DNA from: Bordetella parapertussis | Lineage (GTDB): Bacteria; Bacteroidota; Bacteroidia; Chitinophagales; Chitinophagaceae | Direction: 5' to 3' | DNA length: 61,414 nt | NCBI GenBank assembly: GCA_943331005.2 | Contig: CALQJX020000022.1 | Coordinates: forward strand, 1 to 61,414 | Shown here: in pieces, positions 26,397 to 34,807 of the stretch | Layout of the letters: every line of letters begins with the position of its first letter | Numbering within the stretch: the stretch's first letter is position 1 | Translations under genes and position numbers: made by a program | The notes under the pieces: generated by a model | The model's database searches: none | What the model was told of the DNA's origin: nothing | The model's input: only the letters and a program-made list of their open reading frames with translations

Positions 26397-26404
26397 ATTG
26401 TATG
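26387..26404. repeat. Right copy of 18-bp island repeat / candidate operator
   Basis: AATGATACATATTGTATG is identical to 25360-25377 and in the same orientation, 1,027 bases apart. It overlaps the start codon of the minus-strand 84-residue gene. Confidence 0.7.
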
Positions 26405-26496
26405 CAAAAGTAGATCGTTTTTAATTGCAAGTCAGGAATATTTATTCTTATTCTCAGTTTGATATTGCAACTGAGCTTACTATCTTTTTCTGCGTC

Positions 26497-27123
26497 CTAC
26501 ATCTGCTCATGTCTTGCCCAGCGGGCAGCGGGCTGCATCCATTGCGGTAGTGCTTTGTAGAGGAAGCCATGCTGCATTCCGGTATTAAGCTCTATCTCGT
26601 GCCAGGCAGCGGGTTTGTTGTTCTTGTCTTTGCGTATGGGGACGCAGGACTGTCCTAAGGAGTCTGAACGCTCGTAGATGGATAGTATGCGGCCAATGTA
26701 TTGTACTCCGTTAATAGCTGATCTGCCATTGCAACTGCCAATGAATACGTAGCTGACAGCGGGATTGGCAATGAGTCCGCAGGCGAGCTGCGCTATATAG
26801 CCACCCTTGGATGTGCCGATGATGGTGATATGAGATGGTGGGGTGCCGTGCTGCAACAGACTATCGACCTGAAGGGCTACTTTGCGGGCATAGGTGGCGG
26901 CATCGGTAGAAGCAGGACGGATGTCACTGATGACGGTAAATCCCTGGTTGGTGAACCAACGGATAACCTCTGCATATTCTACCCTGCCATATTGCGGATG
27001 CACCCCTTCGGTGCCGTAGAGTTCCAGATAGCGATTGTGCAGGAAAAACAGATAGCGTTGTGCCTGTACCTGCCGGGTAGCCAGCAGCAGTAGCAGCAGT
27101 ATGAATAGTTTTTTTACGGACAC
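26497..27123 (-). CDS. Secreted alpha/beta-hydrolase-like protein
   Basis: About 208 residues. The GTG at 27123 gives a textbook signal peptide (S-V-K-K-L-F, a leucine run, then V-Q-A-Q); a GTG 33 bases further upstream is also open but would add a poorly charged extension. The nucleophile elbow is I-G-T-S-K-G-G-Y (G-x-S-x-G). A late H in G-M-Q-H-G-F is a candidate catalytic histidine. The protein is shorter than most lipases and lacks an obvious lid. The substrate is unknown; an esterase or dienelactone-hydrolase-like role is possible. Confidence 0.75.
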   Translation of the reverse strand: MSVKKLFILLLLLLATRQVQAQRYLFFLHNRYLELYGTEGVHPQYGRVEYAEVIRWFTNQGFTVISDIRPASTDAATYARKVALQVDSLLQHGTPPSHITIIGTSKGGYIAQLACGLIANPAVSYVFIGSCNGRSAINGVQYIGRILSIYERSDSLGQSCVPIRKDKNNKPAAWHEIELNTGMQHGFLYKALPQWMQPAARWARHEQM

Positions 27124-27193
27124 AGGGCAATGGATTGAAGTGTGAGTTCCTGGCACAAATTAGTTGTTTCAGGAGTTATGTCCTAAAACGAAC

Positions 27194-27222
27194 AATGCCA
27201 CCGGCAGGAAGCAGGTGGCATT
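27194..27222 (-). terminator. Hairpin downstream of glmS
   Basis: A 9-bp perfect stem (AATGCCACC with GGTGGCATT) with an 11-base loop lies 38 bases beyond the glmS stop on the minus strand. The trailing T-run is interrupted, so termination efficiency is uncertain. Confidence 0.6.
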
Positions 27223-27259
27223 GGTATATTATTGTAGTCAATTATCTGTTTTGTGCATC

Positions 27260-29098
27260 TTATTCTACCGTTACAGATTTTGCCAGATTGCGGGGCTGGT
27301 CTACGTTGCAACCACGCATGATGGCTATGTGGTAGGCGAGCAGCTGCAGCGGCACTATGGTAATGAGCGGAGAAAGGATCTCTTCTGTTTCCGGTACTTC
27401 TATGATGTGATCGGCGAGTTCGCGGATCTGTGTATCGCCTTTATGTACCACTGCTATGATCTTTCCTTTGCGGGCTTTTACTTCCTGCACGTTGGATACG
27501 ATCTTTTCGTAGGCGCTTTTGTTGGTGGCGAGGAATACCACCGGCATGTTCTCATCGATAAGTGCGATAGGGCCGTGCTTCATTTCTGCAGCAGGGTAGC
27601 CTTCGGCATGTATGTAGGAGATCTCTTTCAGCTTCAGTGCACCTTCGAGGGCAACAGGGAAGTTGTAGCCGCGACCGAGATAGAGGAAGTTGGTAGCATC
27701 TTTATAGATAGCTGCAATTTCCTTGATCTGCGCATCGAGCAGGAGGGTCTCTTCTATTTTCTTTGGTATGTTCTCCAGCTCATAGAGTATCTCCCTCATT
27801 TTAGAAGTAGATATAGTGCCCTTGGCCTCGGCCAGACTTAGCGCTATGAGGGTGATCAATGATATCTGCGTAGAGAATGCCTTGGTAGAAGCCACACCTA
27901 TCTCGGGGCCTGCATGGGTATAGGAACCTGCATGGGATACGCGTGCGATAGATGAACCTATGACGTTGCAGATACCATAAATGAGTGCCTGCCTTTCCTT
28001 GGCCAGATTGATGGCGGCAAGGGTGTCGGCTGTTTCGCCGGACTGGGAGATAGCCAGCACCACATCAGACTCCTTGATGATAGGATTGCGATAGCGGAAT
28101 TCTGAGGCGTATTCTACCTCTACCGGTACACGTGCCAGATCTTCTATCATGTATTCGCCTATGAGGCCGGAATGCCATGATGTGCCACAGGCGGTAATGA
28201 TGATCCTGTCGGCATTGGTGATACGGTTGATGTATTCGTTAAGGCCGCCCAGCTTTATCCAGCCCTGGCTGGCATTCATGCGGCCGCGCAGCGAGTCTTC
28301 GATAGCTTTTGGCTGTTCGTAGATCTCTTTGAGCATAAAGTGCTCGAAGCCGCCTTTTTCTATGGTTTCAATAGAGAACTCGAGTTTTTTGATCTCGGGA
28401 GATTTCTCTACGTTGCCCAGGGTGCGGATATGATATTCGCCATCGCGGTTGATAACTGCATATTCCTGCTCATCGAGGTACACCACATTCTTGGTGTATT
28501 CTATGATAGGAGAAGCATCGGAAGCAATGAAGAACTCATCTTCGCCAATGCCTATTACCAGCGGGCTGCCTTTGCGGGCTGCTATAAGCTGATCGGGATT
28601 GTTTTTGTTGAGTACCACAATGGCGTAGGCTCCTACCACCTCGTTGAGCGCTATACGCACTGCATGATCGAGTGAGGTGTTTTCCTTTTTCTGCACCTCT
28701 TCTATAAGGTTCACCAATACTTCGGTATCGGTATCAGAATGGAATATGTAGCCTCTTTTGATGAGTAGTTCCTTAATGGCAGCATAGTTCTCTATAATGC
28801 CGTTGTGAATGATGGCGAGATCGCCTGACTGCGAAATGTGCGGATGCGCATTACGGTCATTCGGTTCGCCATGGGTAGCCCAGCGAGTGTGGCCAATGCC
28901 TATGGTAGCAGTGGTAGTGCCGGGTACTACTATTTTTTCGAGTTCTGTGACCTTGCCCGCCTTTTTATAGACGGTCATGTCGTTGCTGAGCAGTGCAATA
29001 CCGGCACTGTCGTACCCTCTGTATTCTAGGCGTTTAAGCCCTTTGATGATAATAGGAAATGCTTCTTTGGTGCCTATATAGCCAACAATACCGCACAT
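27260..29098 (-). CDS. glmS: Glutamine--fructose-6-phosphate aminotransferase (isomerizing)
   Basis: 612 residues, full length. GlmS makes glucosamine-6-phosphate from fructose-6-phosphate and glutamine, the entry step to peptidoglycan and lipid A precursors. The start M-C-G-I-V-G-Y-I-G supplies Cys2, the glutaminase nucleophile after Met removal. The glutaminase domain covers residues ~1-230 (G-H-T-R-W-A-T-H-G, S-D-T-D-T-E). Two SIS isomerase domains follow, with T-A-C-G-T-S-W-H and S-Q-S-G-E-T-A-D-T. The canonical C-terminus P-R-N-L-A-K-S-V-T-V-E is intact. It lies 11 bases after the DUF4270 gene and is probably co-transcribed with it and the glycogen-synthase gene. No glmS ribozyme is possible in the short gap. 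Confidence 0.97.
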   Translation of the reverse strand: MCGIVGYIGTKEAFPIIIKGLKRLEYRGYDSAGIALLSNDMTVYKKAGKVTELEKIVVPGTTTATIGIGHTRWATHGEPNDRNAHPHISQSGDLAIIHNGIIENYAAIKELLIKRGYIFHSDTDTEVLVNLIEEVQKKENTSLDHAVRIALNEVVGAYAIVVLNKNNPDQLIAARKGSPLVIGIGEDEFFIASDASPIIEYTKNVVYLDEQEYAVINRDGEYHIRTLGNVEKSPEIKKLEFSIETIEKGGFEHFMLKEIYEQPKAIEDSLRGRMNASQGWIKLGGLNEYINRITNADRIIITACGTSWHSGLIGEYMIEDLARVPVEVEYASEFRYRNPIIKESDVVLAISQSGETADTLAAINLAKERQALIYGICNVIGSSIARVSHAGSYTHAGPEIGVASTKAFSTQISLITLIALSLAEAKGTISTSKMREILYELENIPKKIEETLLLDAQIKEIAAIYKDATNFLYLGRGYNFPVALEGALKLKEISYIHAEGYPAAEMKHGPIALIDENMPVVFLATNKSAYEKIVSNVQEVKARKGKIIAVVHKGDTQIRELADHIIEVPETEEILSPLITIVPLQLLAYHIAIMRGCNVDQPRNLAKSVTVE

Positions 29099-29109
29099 AG
29101 TTTCACAGT

Positions 29110-30534
29110 TTAATTAAGCTTTGAATATACGACAAATAATTTTGCCTTGTAAAGAGGGTTCGGGTGGTTGCCACCGCCAAGAATGGCTCTGTAAGCGCCT
29201 ATATAGTCCTGGGTGCCGGTGATGCGAAGGTGTAGTGTATCGTTTTTGGCGGCTATGCAATGCATGATCTCGCGAGGGAGTCCGATCGTATAGACCGGTA
29301 CATCAGTACCATTGCGCGAAAGTGTGTGCAGTTGGCCGTCAAGAATATCGAACGGAGTGAGACTGGTAGTAGGGTAGCGGTCGTAAACGTCTTCTTCGGC
29401 GCCAGCTACAGAGCCTGAGGGGTAGGTGCCATTGCTGACCCTGCGTGGATACATACGGGCTACCGGACCATAAGGGAGGTCGTTATAACCCGGCAGCATA
29501 GCCAGTTGCAGCTGTGCTTTGTTGATAATACCTGATGGGAGGCTTTTGATACCCGTTATCATCACATCGAGGCAAGCACCGGGCTGGTTCTGCAGGGCTA
29601 TGATACTATCGTTGCCCTGAGCAGAGTTGAGCAGGTTGCTGACCGGAGAGTGGCTGAATGATTTAGTGACATTATTGAAGAAACCACAGGAAGAGCCATC
29701 GAAGAAATAATGCTGAACGGCAGTGTCGGATGTGCTGCCATTGGAATGATAATAGACAATGATACCTGCAGCAGCCGAACTATTGGAGCCTGTGAGTCTG
29801 AAGAACGGATACGCCTTGGTAGTTTGCAGTGAGTTGCCCGCTTTTACGCAAAGCCCCTTGAAAACACTAAGGAAGGCAGCATTGGGCGTATTGGGGTTGG
29901 CAGAGGCCGCAGTAAGTGCCGGAGTAAGCCTGCTGCGCAGGGCAGTTACATTCAGTTTCAGGCGCAGGGAAGGCAGGTAGTTCTTGCCGTTTACCGTTAC
30001 CGAGTCCTGTAGTTTGTGCAGGTTTACGGTAGTGGCAGGACTTAGCGGTATTGCCTGATCTATACTTTTGGAAGTATAAGAGTAATATAAGGTTGAAGTA
30101 CTGAGCTCTTCGTTGAGGAAGAAAGCCTGGTAGGACTGAGTGAGCGACTGGTCTGTGGTGTCTCCGTAGGAGTAGCCGGTATAGGGCAGTACCAGTGTTG
30201 CCGAGTCTATGGTCGCATTTTCGTAAACGGCTATGGATGGGTTCTCAGGTATTACCTGAAAAGAGGTATAGCCGGTCATAGTGCCAAAGAAAGGATCTGA
30301 CAGATTGCCTATGCCCTGATAAACGGGCAGGCCCGAAATATAATAGCCGGTAACAGCCGTATCATCATAGTATGTATGAGTGATACAGCTGAGCTCTGTG
30401 GAATATACACCCAGTGCGGTATCTGAAGGAGAAATTTTAGCGTTGATAAGAGCGCCTTCTTTACAGCTTGTATTGGCGATAGTGATCGCAAAGAGGGCTG
30501 CCAGTAAAACCGGTAGGCTGAAACGATAGTTCAA
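29110..30534 (-). CDS. DUF4270 family lipoprotein
   Basis: 474 residues. A lipoprotein signal ends A-N-T-S-C-K-E, with cysteine 24 as the acylation site. The body is beta-rich and shows the DUF4270 pattern: an early G-x-x-x-D-P-x-F-G-x-x-x-x-x-x-x-x-Q segment (Y-Q-G-I-G-N-L-S-D-P-F-F-G), then L-x-L-P-Y-T-G-Y-S-Y-G-D and paired strands. This outer-membrane-associated family is restricted to Bacteroidota and commonly sits beside glmS and a half glycogen synthase, as here. The function is not established. It lies between these two genes in what looks like a three-gene operon. Confidence 0.85.
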   Translation of the reverse strand: MNYRFSLPVLLAALFAITIANTSCKEGALINAKISPSDTALGVYSTELSCITHTYYDDTAVTGYYISGLPVYQGIGNLSDPFFGTMTGYTSFQVIPENPSIAVYENATIDSATLVLPYTGYSYGDTTDQSLTQSYQAFFLNEELSTSTLYYSYTSKSIDQAIPLSPATTVNLHKLQDSVTVNGKNYLPSLRLKLNVTALRSRLTPALTAASANPNTPNAAFLSVFKGLCVKAGNSLQTTKAYPFFRLTGSNSSAAAGIIVYYHSNGSTSDTAVQHYFFDGSSCGFFNNVTKSFSHSPVSNLLNSAQGNDSIIALQNQPGACLDVMITGIKSLPSGIINKAQLQLAMLPGYNDLPYGPVARMYPRRVSNGTYPSGSVAGAEEDVYDRYPTTSLTPFDILDGQLHTLSRNGTDVPVYTIGLPREIMHCIAAKNDTLHLRITGTQDYIGAYRAILGGGNHPNPLYKAKLFVVYSKLN

Positions 30535-30571
30535 AGTGAATAATTTATCGGCTAAGGTGGTAAAAGAAATT

Positions 30572-31399
30572 CTAAGACTCTGTTAAGCTTTTATATAGCT
30601 CCAGCAGTGGCGTTACATCTTCTTTCCAGCTTGTTTCGTATTTGAGTACTTTTTTATATCTGCTTGGTTTCAACTCGTCCACCACTTTCTGGTCCATGTT
30701 CTCTGAACCGAAGACCACCACATCGGCACTTTTGCCGCCGCCTATGGTGAGGCCTGTGTTGCTGCCATCTTTGAACGGATCGAGGTCTTTTTCCTTGATC
30801 TCGGCGCTGATGAGGGCTTTTTTGGTGAAGTTTGGATTCAGTTTTTCGGCAAACTGGTCTTCCTGAGCAGTGTAGATCACTTTAGAGTAGCCGAAAACCG
30901 GTTCTTTCTTGTAAGTGGTCTTAAGATAAAGCGGAACGAGAGAGGTCATCCAGCCATGGCAATGGATAACGTGGGGAGGCCAGCCAAATTTCTTAACGGT
31001 TTCGAGGGCACTTTTGCAGAAGAAGATCATCCTTTCGGCATTGTCGTCGAAGAAGTTGTCCTGATCGTCGCGGAAAACGGCTTTGCGCTTGAAGTAATCC
31101 TCATTGTCCATGAAGTAAACCTGAAGGCGGGCATTTGGCAGAGACGCCACTTTGATGATGAGCGGGTAGTCGTCTTTGTCTATGATTACATTTATACCTG
31201 AAAGTCGAACTACCTCATGCAGCCTGTGACGGCGTTCGTTTATGAGGCCAAACCTTGGCATGATAACGCGTATCTCCAGTCCCGAGTCGAAAGTCTTTAT
31301 CGCCAGTTTATTGAGTATCTGAGCGAAATCGGTAAACTCGGTGTAAGGAGAAAGTTCGTTGGCAATAATTAAAACACGTTTCTTTGTGTCTGCAGACAT
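30572..31399 (-). CDS. Half-length glycogen/starch synthase (GT5 catalytic N-terminal domain only)
   Basis: 275 residues, whereas a full glycogen synthase has about 480. The sequence covers the N-terminal ADP-glucose-synthase lobe: V-L-I-I-A-N-E-L-S-P-Y (in place of the usual K-x-G-G-L loop), a long R-V-I-M-P-R-F segment, and H-V-I-H-C-H-G-W-M-T-S-L-V-P, the conserved H-x-H-D-W equivalent. The C-terminal GT-B lobe with the nucleotide-sugar E-x-x-x-x-x-x-E motif is absent, and the K-x-G-G-L substrate loop is not evident. Such stand-alone halves are a recurring Bacteroidota gene beside panC and glmS. Classical glycogen synthesis is unlikely. The start at 31399 is divergent from panC. Confidence 0.85.
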   Translation of the reverse strand: MSADTKKRVLIIANELSPYTEFTDFAQILNKLAIKTFDSGLEIRVIMPRFGLINERRHRLHEVVRLSGINVIIDKDDYPLIIKVASLPNARLQVYFMDNEDYFKRKAVFRDDQDNFFDDNAERMIFFCKSALETVKKFGWPPHVIHCHGWMTSLVPLYLKTTYKKEPVFGYSKVIYTAQEDQFAEKLNPNFTKKALISAEIKEKDLDPFKDGSNTGLTIGGGKSADVVVFGSENMDQKVVDELKPSRYKKVLKYETSWKEDVTPLLELYKSLTES

Positions 31400-31440
31400 G
31401 CTAAGAAATTGATTATTAGTATAAATAATAAAATAGTCTG

Positions 31441-31448
31441 CAAAATTA
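31441..31448 (-). promoter_or_regulatory. Candidate -7 box for the glycogen-synthase/DUF4270/glmS operon
   Basis: On the minus strand this reads TAATTTTG, an exact TAnnTTTG match about 42 bases upstream of the start codon. The -33 region is only a weak match (TTGG). Confidence 0.4.
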
Positions 31449-31503
31449 CGAAAATATTGAATTCCAACCGTAATTTGCGTGCTGCCAACCTAAAAATAGT
31501 TAT

Positions 31504-32352
31504 ATGGTCATCCTTAAAAGGGTAAAAGATATTGTAGAGTATCTGCATATGAGGAGGTCTGCGGGAAGCGCTGTAGGATTTGTTCCTACCATGGGCGCGT
31601 TGCATAGCGGACACCTTTCTCTGGTGCAGCGCAGTAAGGAAGACGGTGGCATATGTGTGTGCAGTGTGTTTGTAAATCCGACACAGTTCAACGATAAAAA
31701 TGATCTGGCAAAATACCCGAGGTCTGTAGACGAGGATATAGCCCTGCTTACAATGGCAGGCTGCGATGTGCTGTTCCTGCCGGAGGTGGAAGATATATAT
31801 CCGGGAGGAGCGGCAGAGATCCCGTCGTGGGATTTTGGTTATCTGGAAACAATACTGGAGGGTGCATCGCGCCCGGGGCATTTTCGTGGGGTGGGGCAGG
31901 TAGTGGCCCGCCTGTTGCAGATAGTAACGCCCGACAGGATATACCTGGGCAGTAAGGACTATCAGCAGTGTATGGTGATCCGTAAACTGGCAGCACTGAC
32001 GGGTATGACCGAATTGAAGGTGATCATTTGTCCTACTAAGCGGGAGGAAGACGGTCTGGCCATGAGTTCGCGCAACAGAAGGCTGACAGAGTCGCAACGA
32101 GTAGTGGCGGGTGTCATCTATCAGTGTCTGATATCTATACAGTCCAAACAAGATGTGGCGAGTTTTGCTATAGTGCAAAAAGAATGTGAGGACCTGATGA
32201 AGGCGAAAGGATTTGTAACAGAATATGTGGCACTGGCCAAGGCCGATGACCTGACCCTGCTGGATGAATACCAGCCGGGTACATCCATGGTGGCGCTAAT
32301 AGCCACCCGGATAGGGGAGATAAGGCTTATAGATAATTTGCAAATAGCATAA
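31504..32352 (+). CDS. panC: Pantothenate synthetase
   Basis: 282 residues, full length. PanC joins pantoate and beta-alanine with ATP to form pantothenate, the CoA precursor. The nucleotide-binding H-x-G-H is H34-S-G-H37 in P-T-M-G-A-L-H-S-G-H-L-S-L. The second signature K-R-E-E-D-G-L-A-M-S-S-R-N-R (K-M-S-K-S equivalent) lies near residue 180. G-R-x-x-H-F-x-G-V-x-x-V-V is recognisable as R-P-G-H-F-R-G-V-G-Q-V-V-A. It is transcribed divergently from the half glycogen synthase. panB and panD are not in this window; coaD, later in the same pathway, lies at 52635. Confidence 0.97.
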   Translation: MVILKRVKDIVEYLHMRRSAGSAVGFVPTMGALHSGHLSLVQRSKEDGGICVCSVFVNPTQFNDKNDLAKYPRSVDEDIALLTMAGCDVLFLPEVEDIYPGGAAEIPSWDFGYLETILEGASRPGHFRGVGQVVARLLQIVTPDRIYLGSKDYQQCMVIRKLAALTGMTELKVIICPTKREEDGLAMSSRNRRLTESQRVVAGVIYQCLISIQSKQDVASFAIVQKECEDLMKAKGFVTEYVALAKADDLTLLDEYQPGTSMVALIATRIGEIRLIDNLQIA

Positions 32353-32413
32353 CCATGCCGACAGGCAGGTGATAATAAGCATGTACTTTTGGGTAGTAAA
32401 TAAATAGTAGCAG

Positions 32414-33385
32414 GTGCTGACAGACAATCATGGAAGGGTGGTGAATTACCTGCGGCTGGCAGTGACGGACAGGTGCAACCTGCGCTGTTTCTACTGTATG
32501 CCCGAGGAGGGTATAGACTGGCTGAAGCGGCAGGACCTGATGAGCTATGAAGAAATGCTGCGCATTTGCGGGGTGCTGGTACAAAACGGCATCAGCAAGA
32601 TAAGGATAACGGGTGGGGAGCCCTTTGTGCGGAAAGACATCATGCTTTTATTATCGGGGTTGGCGGCTATGAACGGCTTGCAGGAACTGACACTTACTAC
32701 CAATGGTACGGTTACTGCTCCCTATATACCCGAGCTGAAACGGCTGGGTATAAGATCGGTGAACCTGAGTATAGATACACTGGACCGTAACCGGTTCTTT
32801 TCCATTACCCGCAGAGATGAGTTGCCGGCAGTACTCCACACCATGGAGGAATTGCTGCGCCATGGCATACAGGTGAAGTTGAACGCAGTGGTAATGGACG
32901 GACGCAATACGGAAGATATAGTGCCGCTGGTGGCACTGACCCGGGAACTGCCGGTGAGCGTGCGCTTTATAGAAGAAATGCCTTTTAACGGTAGCGGCGA
33001 ACTGCGCCCGCTGAACTGGGACCATGTGCGCATCGCCGAGCATATAAAGGCTGCCTATCCGGGCATGGAAAAGGTACAGGATCCCCAATTTTCTACCTCT
33101 TATAATTATACGATACCCGGTCACAAGGGTGGGGTGGGTATCATTGCTGCTTATACCCGTTCTTTTTGTGGTACCTGCAACCGGATAAGGATAACACCAC
33201 AGGGCATGCTGAAGACCTGCCTGTATGATAGCGGCGTGCTGAACGTACGCGACCTGATGCGAGCCGGCAATACCGATGAGCAGGTTATGGCCACCATACA
33301 AACTGCTATAGGGCAGCGTGCGGTAAATGGTTTTGAGGCCGAGAAGAACGCCACGCATGAATCTATGGCGGCCATAGGGGGGTAA
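32414..33385 (+). CDS. moaA: GTP 3',8-cyclase MoaA (molybdopterin biosynthesis)
   Basis: 323 residues from a GTG start. It is a radical-SAM enzyme making (8S)-3',8-cyclo-7,8-dihydro-GTP, the first step to molybdenum cofactor. The N-terminal cluster is C21-N-L-R-C25-F-Y-C28. The C-terminal cluster appears as S-F-C-G-T-C-N-R-I-R and K-T-C-L-Y near residues 252-272. The G-G-E-P motif for SAM is present. The C-terminus ends in Gly-Gly, the conserved mobile tail needed for activity. It is 62 bases after panC and may share its message. No moaC, moaE, moeA or mog gene lies nearby. Confidence 0.95.
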   Translation: MLTDNHGRVVNYLRLAVTDRCNLRCFYCMPEEGIDWLKRQDLMSYEEMLRICGVLVQNGISKIRITGGEPFVRKDIMLLLSGLAAMNGLQELTLTTNGTVTAPYIPELKRLGIRSVNLSIDTLDRNRFFSITRRDELPAVLHTMEELLRHGIQVKLNAVVMDGRNTEDIVPLVALTRELPVSVRFIEEMPFNGSGELRPLNWDHVRIAEHIKAAYPGMEKVQDPQFSTSYNYTIPGHKGGVGIIAAYTRSFCGTCNRIRITPQGMLKTCLYDSGVLNVRDLMRAGNTDEQVMATIQTAIGQRAVNGFEAEKNATHESMAAIGG

Positions 33386-33430
33386 TGCGAATGTAGGGAG
33401 TGTTCAGCGGAACCTGGCTGCGTTTGTAAT

Positions 33431-34609
33431 CTACTTTACTCTTTCCAGAAAGTCTTTATTCAGCAGGTTGGAGAGGCGGGTGTAGGGTATGTACAGATCG
33501 AACTCTTTCTTAGCAGATAGTGTTCCCTCCGGATAATGAAAGATCAAACCTTTATGGACAGGATAGAACAAGGTGCATTCAGGAATATTGCCTGATGGCA
33601 GAATGCCGGATAGTTTGGTAGTATTGCTGAGCTTGAAGCGGCCGCGGATCTCTTTTTCCATCATCTGGTCGAAGGCGGCCTTGTTGCTGCCTGCAATATC
33701 ATTGAAAATGTTTTGCAGGTCTATCTCTCTAAGATTTTTTATATCCAGGCAAACGACACTTATCCTTACTTTCTGCTCGTTTAGCACAGGGACAATCTCT
33801 GTGTTTTTGAGTACCAGCAGGTCATTGTCGTTGTAAGCTGGTAAGAGCATTACCGCACTGTGGAAATTGTTCTTAGCATTTTCAGCAGAGGCATTGTTGT
33901 TCTGAGCAGTTGTATATTCTTCGTATTTGTTGTCGCAAAGAGCCTTTGAAATATATTTAAAATCTTCTCCTGTAGAAACGGTATTTATCTGAGATAGTTT
34001 CAGGATAGCTTCTTTAATGAAAGCGGCTTTCTCGTTTGAATTTGTGGCTGCAGGAATAGCTATAAGGGAGAATGAAGAGTTGTAGGGAGCCTGAGGTGCT
34101 GAGTTTATTGTTTTGGATGTTCTGTATTCGCCGCGAAGATCGAATGCCACGGAATGGCTGTAGTCTTCTTTAAGGTCTATAGTAGCAGAGGTGTTGTTGC
34201 CGGCGCTGATACGTTTGCCGGTAAATGAATTCAGGGCCATGGTGAATTCCATTTTGCTGCCCTTGCGGCTATAATCGGGATCGCTGGTGAGGCTGGAATC
34301 TATTGTTTCTTCTCCGGCAGACATAGGTATGCCATGGTCGTAGGAGACGGGTTCGTAAATGGAGAAATGAACCTGACCTGCCTCGTTGACAGGATAATAC
34401 CAACTACCGCCATAATTGCTGCCGCCCTGGTAGCCCCAAACCACATCGGCTGAGACCTTTTTGTTGCCTATGGTACCTGAATAGTGCCTGTAAATATCCT
34501 CGCCTGCCTGATGTGCATTTTCGAGCCGTTTTCTCTGTGCATGAACGGTAGTGTCTGCGGCAAGCAGCAGTATAACAGACAAACAAAAAGAGCGGGGCGT
34601 GAACAGCAT
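33431..34609 (-). CDS. Exported DUF3298-like protein
   Basis: 392 residues with a signal peptide (M-L-F-T-P-R-S ... T-T-V-H-A-Q, cleavage near residue 25). The last ~80 residues match the DUF3298/RsiV-type ending: K-L-S-G-I-L-P, C-T-L-F-Y-P-V-H-K-G-L-I-F-H-Y-P-E-G-T, then F-D-L-Y-I-P-Y-T-R-L-S-N-L-L. The N-terminal ~100 residues repeat a Y-S-G-T-I-G-N-K-K-V-S-A-D-V-V-W-G-Y-Q-G motif seen in many Bacteroidota secreted proteins. The role is unknown; a peptidoglycan-binding or periplasmic sensor function is conceivable. Its gene is convergent with moaA. Confidence 0.7.
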   Translation of the reverse strand: MLFTPRSFCLSVILLLAADTTVHAQRKRLENAHQAGEDIYRHYSGTIGNKKVSADVVWGYQGGSNYGGSWYYPVNEAGQVHFSIYEPVSYDHGIPMSAGEETIDSSLTSDPDYSRKGSKMEFTMALNSFTGKRISAGNNTSATIDLKEDYSHSVAFDLRGEYRTSKTINSAPQAPYNSSFSLIAIPAATNSNEKAAFIKEAILKLSQINTVSTGEDFKYISKALCDNKYEEYTTAQNNNASAENAKNNFHSAVMLLPAYNDNDLLVLKNTEIVPVLNEQKVRISVVCLDIKNLREIDLQNIFNDIAGSNKAAFDQMMEKEIRGRFKLSNTTKLSGILPSGNIPECTLFYPVHKGLIFHYPEGTLSAKKEFDLYIPYTRLSNLLNKDFLERVK

Positions 34610-34807
34610 AATGTATGTTTTTATAAAAATACAAAAACTAGTGAAAGATGAAAACGTAAACGGATAGTGCTAATGAGCGGGAGGTGAAGCAGCAGGTGTA
34701 AAGTTGAGTCTGCATTAATCGGAAAATACTTATCATGACTGTTTCGATCAATGAAAAATATGGCAGGAAAGGTGCTTAATTATAAAGCATATATGATCAA
34801 GTATCTC

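Noticed and set aside
34404..34634. Small minus-strand frame upstream of the DUF3298-like gene
   Set aside because: It overlaps the real signal-peptide region in another frame and has no coding features.
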